In this document: piece after piece, positions 5,474 to 6,976 of the stretch
How the letters are laid out: the number at the start of each line of letters is the position of its first letter
How positions within the stretch are numbered: the first letter of the stretch is position 1
Origin: a bacterium
GTDB lineage: Bacteria > Patescibacteria > Saccharimonadia > Saccharimonadales > UBA4665
Assembly: GCA_021778165.1 (NCBI GenBank)
Contig: JAJYCU010000032.1
Location: forward strand, 1 to 6,976
Reading direction: 5' to 3'
DNA length: 6,976 bases
Program-made: the position numbers and the translations under genes
The notes under the pieces: generated by a model
The model's input: the letters and a program-made list of their open reading frames with translations, nothing else
Databases searched by the model: none
What the model was told of the DNA's origin: nothing

Positions 5474-6435
5474 TTTGGCAAAAGTAGTTTAGCGGGTTTA
5501 GAGGCATTTCTTAGAGAAATTTTGTTTGTTCCGTCTTCTAAATTATAGACTTCACCATCAATTTGAAATTTCAAGCCTTCACCAGTCACAAAATAACTAA
5601 CTTCTTGATCGTTTTTAACATTAAGACTAGCGCTAAATGGTCTTTGAAATATAATTTTTCGAATTATTTCCGGATCAATTTTGTCAATATGATGAATGCC
5701 AAAAGAATGGTCTAATATATCATTAGTTGATCTAAATAATATGCCAAATCTTTGGGAATTTGTTGCAATCAAATCACCTAAAAACATACTTGGTCCATTT
5801 GGTATAGTTTTTAATTCAAAAGGAATTGTTTGAAGAAGTTTATTTCGAATGATATCAAATGTCTCATAACTTCTGCCCAGAGCCCTATCTATAAAATCAA
5901 TACCAACTGGCTTAAATTTTTCCCTAGTTAAATCAATCTGATTTGCCATTAAAGCTATACGACCGATTGAAAAGACGTTGTAAGCATAGAATTTTAAATA
6001 GTCATTCAACTCGACTTCAACAGGATGAATTAAGCCTTCATTGTTCGAATATATGATGTTTTCCAGAGACAAAGTGCTTGAAGTTGTTGAACTAACACTA
6101 TGAAAAATATCGCGAGCACCACCGAAATAATTTGTGATGATATTAAAATATTGGTGATTATTAATAATTCTTGAGGCTTCAAGGGCATGATTAACGGTTG
6201 CATCCCCACCAAGAATAATTGCTCCAGTTGGAATTTGATCAACTTCTTTAGACAAAAGTTTTTCTGTCATTTCTTCCACAGAACTACCGCTTGGCAGAAA
6301 ATCTGTTTTAATTGATGTTTCACTAGTCAAAAAATTAGATAATTTGTTAGCTTTTTTTAACATGCCTTTTCGATTAGGGTCTCCTAAGATAATATATTGT
6401 TCGACTGAGTTGTTGGGAGTTTCGGCAGTTTTCAT
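5470..6435 (-). CDS. Diacylglycerol/sphingosine kinase-fold protein (DagK/YegS/LCB5-like), divergent
   Basis: The 321-residue protein has the two-domain layout of bacterial lipid kinases. The N-terminal part has YIILGDPNRKG (14-24), where the family has a strand and N-P, and IILGGDATVNHAL (73-85) in place of the usual GGDGT-x-N-E. It then has ITNYFGGARDIFHS (100-113), aligned with the usual P-x-GTGND(F/L)A loop but lacking that GTGND core. The C-terminal beta domain ends with KFQIDGE (289-295) and KISLRNASKPAKLLLP (305-320), typical of the family. Active members phosphorylate diacylglycerol or related lipids with ATP at the membrane. The loop changes make ATP use or substrate uncertain, so it may be a specialised or inactive relative. 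NAD kinase shares GGDG but not this C-terminus. A promoter lies close upstream and the next gene overlaps by four bases, so the two are made together. Confidence 0.75.
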   Translation of the reverse strand: MKTAETPNNSVEQYIILGDPNRKGMLKKANKLSNFLTSETSIKTDFLPSGSSVEEMTEKLLSKEVDQIPTGAIILGGDATVNHALEASRIINNHQYFNIITNYFGGARDIFHSVSSTTSSTLSLENIIYSNNEGLIHPVEVELNDYLKFYAYNVFSIGRIALMANQIDLTREKFKPVGIDFIDRALGRSYETFDIIRNKLLQTIPFELKTIPNGPSMFLGDLIATNSQRFGILFRSTNDILDHSFGIHHIDKIDPEIIRKIIFQRPFSASLNVKNDQEVSYFVTGEGLKFQIDGEVYNLEDGTNKISLRNASKPAKLLLPK

Positions 6436-6447
6436 AAATATTGTAGT

Positions 6448-6476
6448 ATTATAGAATAAAACATCTTAAAAATCAA
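6448..6476 (-). promoter_or_regulatory. Putative promoter of the lipid-kinase-like / P-loop kinase pair
   Basis: On the minus strand TTGATT (6476-6471), lying inside the last codons of cobO, is followed after 17 bases by a perfect TATAAT (6453-6448). This is the best-matching promoter in the window. The TATAAT ends 12 bases before the ATG at 6435, so the leader would be about six bases and carry no Shine-Dalgarno. Confidence 0.6.
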
Positions 6477-6976
6477 TACCTTGGTTAGCTAGAAATTTAT
6501 CGTCAAAATGATGTTTCTGTTTCGTCATATTCGTAGCAATATCAACTAAGGGTAATAATTTATCTGGAAAGTTTCGGCCAGTTAAACAGAGACTTGTCTT
6601 TAAGTTTTTATCTTTAATTAATTTTTCTAGATCGGTAACTTTTAGTAATTTATCATGAATAGCGTTATTGATTTCATCACAGATTACCAAATCATATTGG
6701 CCACTGGTAGCAAGTTCATAAGCTTTATTATAGGTTTTTTGGGCTGAAATAAGATGTTCCTCTTCACTAACGTTCTTAGCACTTAGGTCGCCAGCTTTAA
6801 AGAATCCTTTGCCACCTTTATAAAAGTATAAATCTTTACCGAAAATTGGTTGGATGTCTCTGATAAATACATGTTCCGAGACTCCCCAGTTCTTGATAAA
6901 TTGGATAAATGCAACTTTTGATCGGTGACCGAGGGCTCTTGTCATTAAACCAAGAGCTGCAGTTGTTTTACCTTTG
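6466..6976 (-). CDS. cobO: Corrinoid adenosyltransferase (CobA/CobO/BtuR type), 5' end outside window
   Basis: This enzyme transfers the adenosyl group of ATP to cob(I)alamin or a cobyrinic precursor, making coenzyme B12. The frame stays open to the right edge, so the ATG at 6945 is internal. The codons before it read KGKTTAALGL, the Walker A loop of the family (G-x-GKTTAA). Then follow the usual R-A-x-G-H and AFIQFIKNW segments, the acidic YDLVICDEINNAI (Walker B-like), LCLTGRNFPDKLL, and the ending KHHFDDKFLANQGIDF, which matches the K-H-x-F-D...GI(D/E)(F/Y) end of BtuR/CobO. Only about 10-30 N-terminal residues are missing. No other B12 gene is visible; if the host is a reduced-genome bacterium it probably adenosylates scavenged corrinoid, perhaps for a class II ribonucleotide reductase. 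The gap to the lipid-kinase-like gene downstream is 30 bases. Confidence 0.9.
   Translation of the reverse strand, partial: KGKTTAALGLMTRALGHRSKVAFIQFIKNWGVSEHVFIRDIQPIFGKDLYFYKGGKGFFKAGDLSAKNVSEEEHLISAQKTYNKAYELATSGQYDLVICDEINNAIHDKLLKVTDLEKLIKDKNLKTSLCLTGRNFPDKLLPLVDIATNMTKQKHHFDDKFLANQGIDF

Noticed and set aside
5465..5475. UGA read as glycine (Gracilibacteria/Absconditabacteria code)
   Set aside because: The only functional TGA seen sits at an ATGA stop/start overlap, and no gene contains an internal in-frame TGA; standard bacterial code fits.
6030..6242. 70-codon minus-strand frame in another phase of the lipid-kinase-like gene
   Set aside because: It overlaps the conserved GGDAT and DGE-containing gene on the same strand and encodes no recognisable protein.

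Overview
The window is AT-rich (roughly one third G+C by eye) and densely packed with bacterial genes. Very small spacers, stop/start overlaps, divergent genes 16 bases apart, few Shine-Dalgarno sequences and the gene content all suggest a small-genome host-dependent bacterium of the Candidate Phyla Radiation (Patescibacteria), possibly Saccharibacteria. That placement is an inference. TAA, TAG and TGA all serve as stops and no reading frame contains an internal TGA, so the UGA=Gly code of Gracilibacteria/Absconditabacteria is unlikely.

Left part (1-1858). A DUF2142-like membrane protein, cut by the left edge, is followed after 3 bases by a polyprenyl-phosphate-sugar synthase-like glycosyltransferase fused to a GtrA membrane domain. 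Both point to cell-surface glycan synthesis. A weak hairpin with a T-tract ends this plus-strand unit. It abuts a 49-residue DUF5670-type membrane protein on the minus strand, which has the best ribosome binding site in the window.

Middle (1859-4165, all minus strand). After about 250 bases of AT-rich spacer come a DUF6176-like small protein, a tRNA-Asn(GTT) with encoded CCA and its own promoter, smpB (trans-translation), and a membrane-anchored TIM-barrel glycoside hydrolase-like protein. The last lies 5 bases upstream of smpB and is probably co-transcribed with it.

Right part (4166-6976). A family 2 glycosyltransferase diverges from the glycoside hydrolase. Its stop codon overlaps the stop of a convergent minus-strand pair: a P-loop nucleotide/polynucleotide kinase-like protein and, coupled through ATGA, a divergent diacylglycerol/sphingosine-kinase-fold protein. 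Upstream of these is the corrinoid adenosyltransferase cobO/btuR, cut by the right edge after its Walker A motif.

Taken together, the genes suggest envelope glycan and lipid metabolism interleaved with translation quality control and cofactor handling. I found no CRISPR array, insertion sequence, phage gene or clear new multi-gene system. The most interesting signals are the very short predicted leaders, the degenerate lipid-kinase nucleotide loop, the glycoside hydrolase/glycosyltransferase pair and the overlooked DUF5670 gene.
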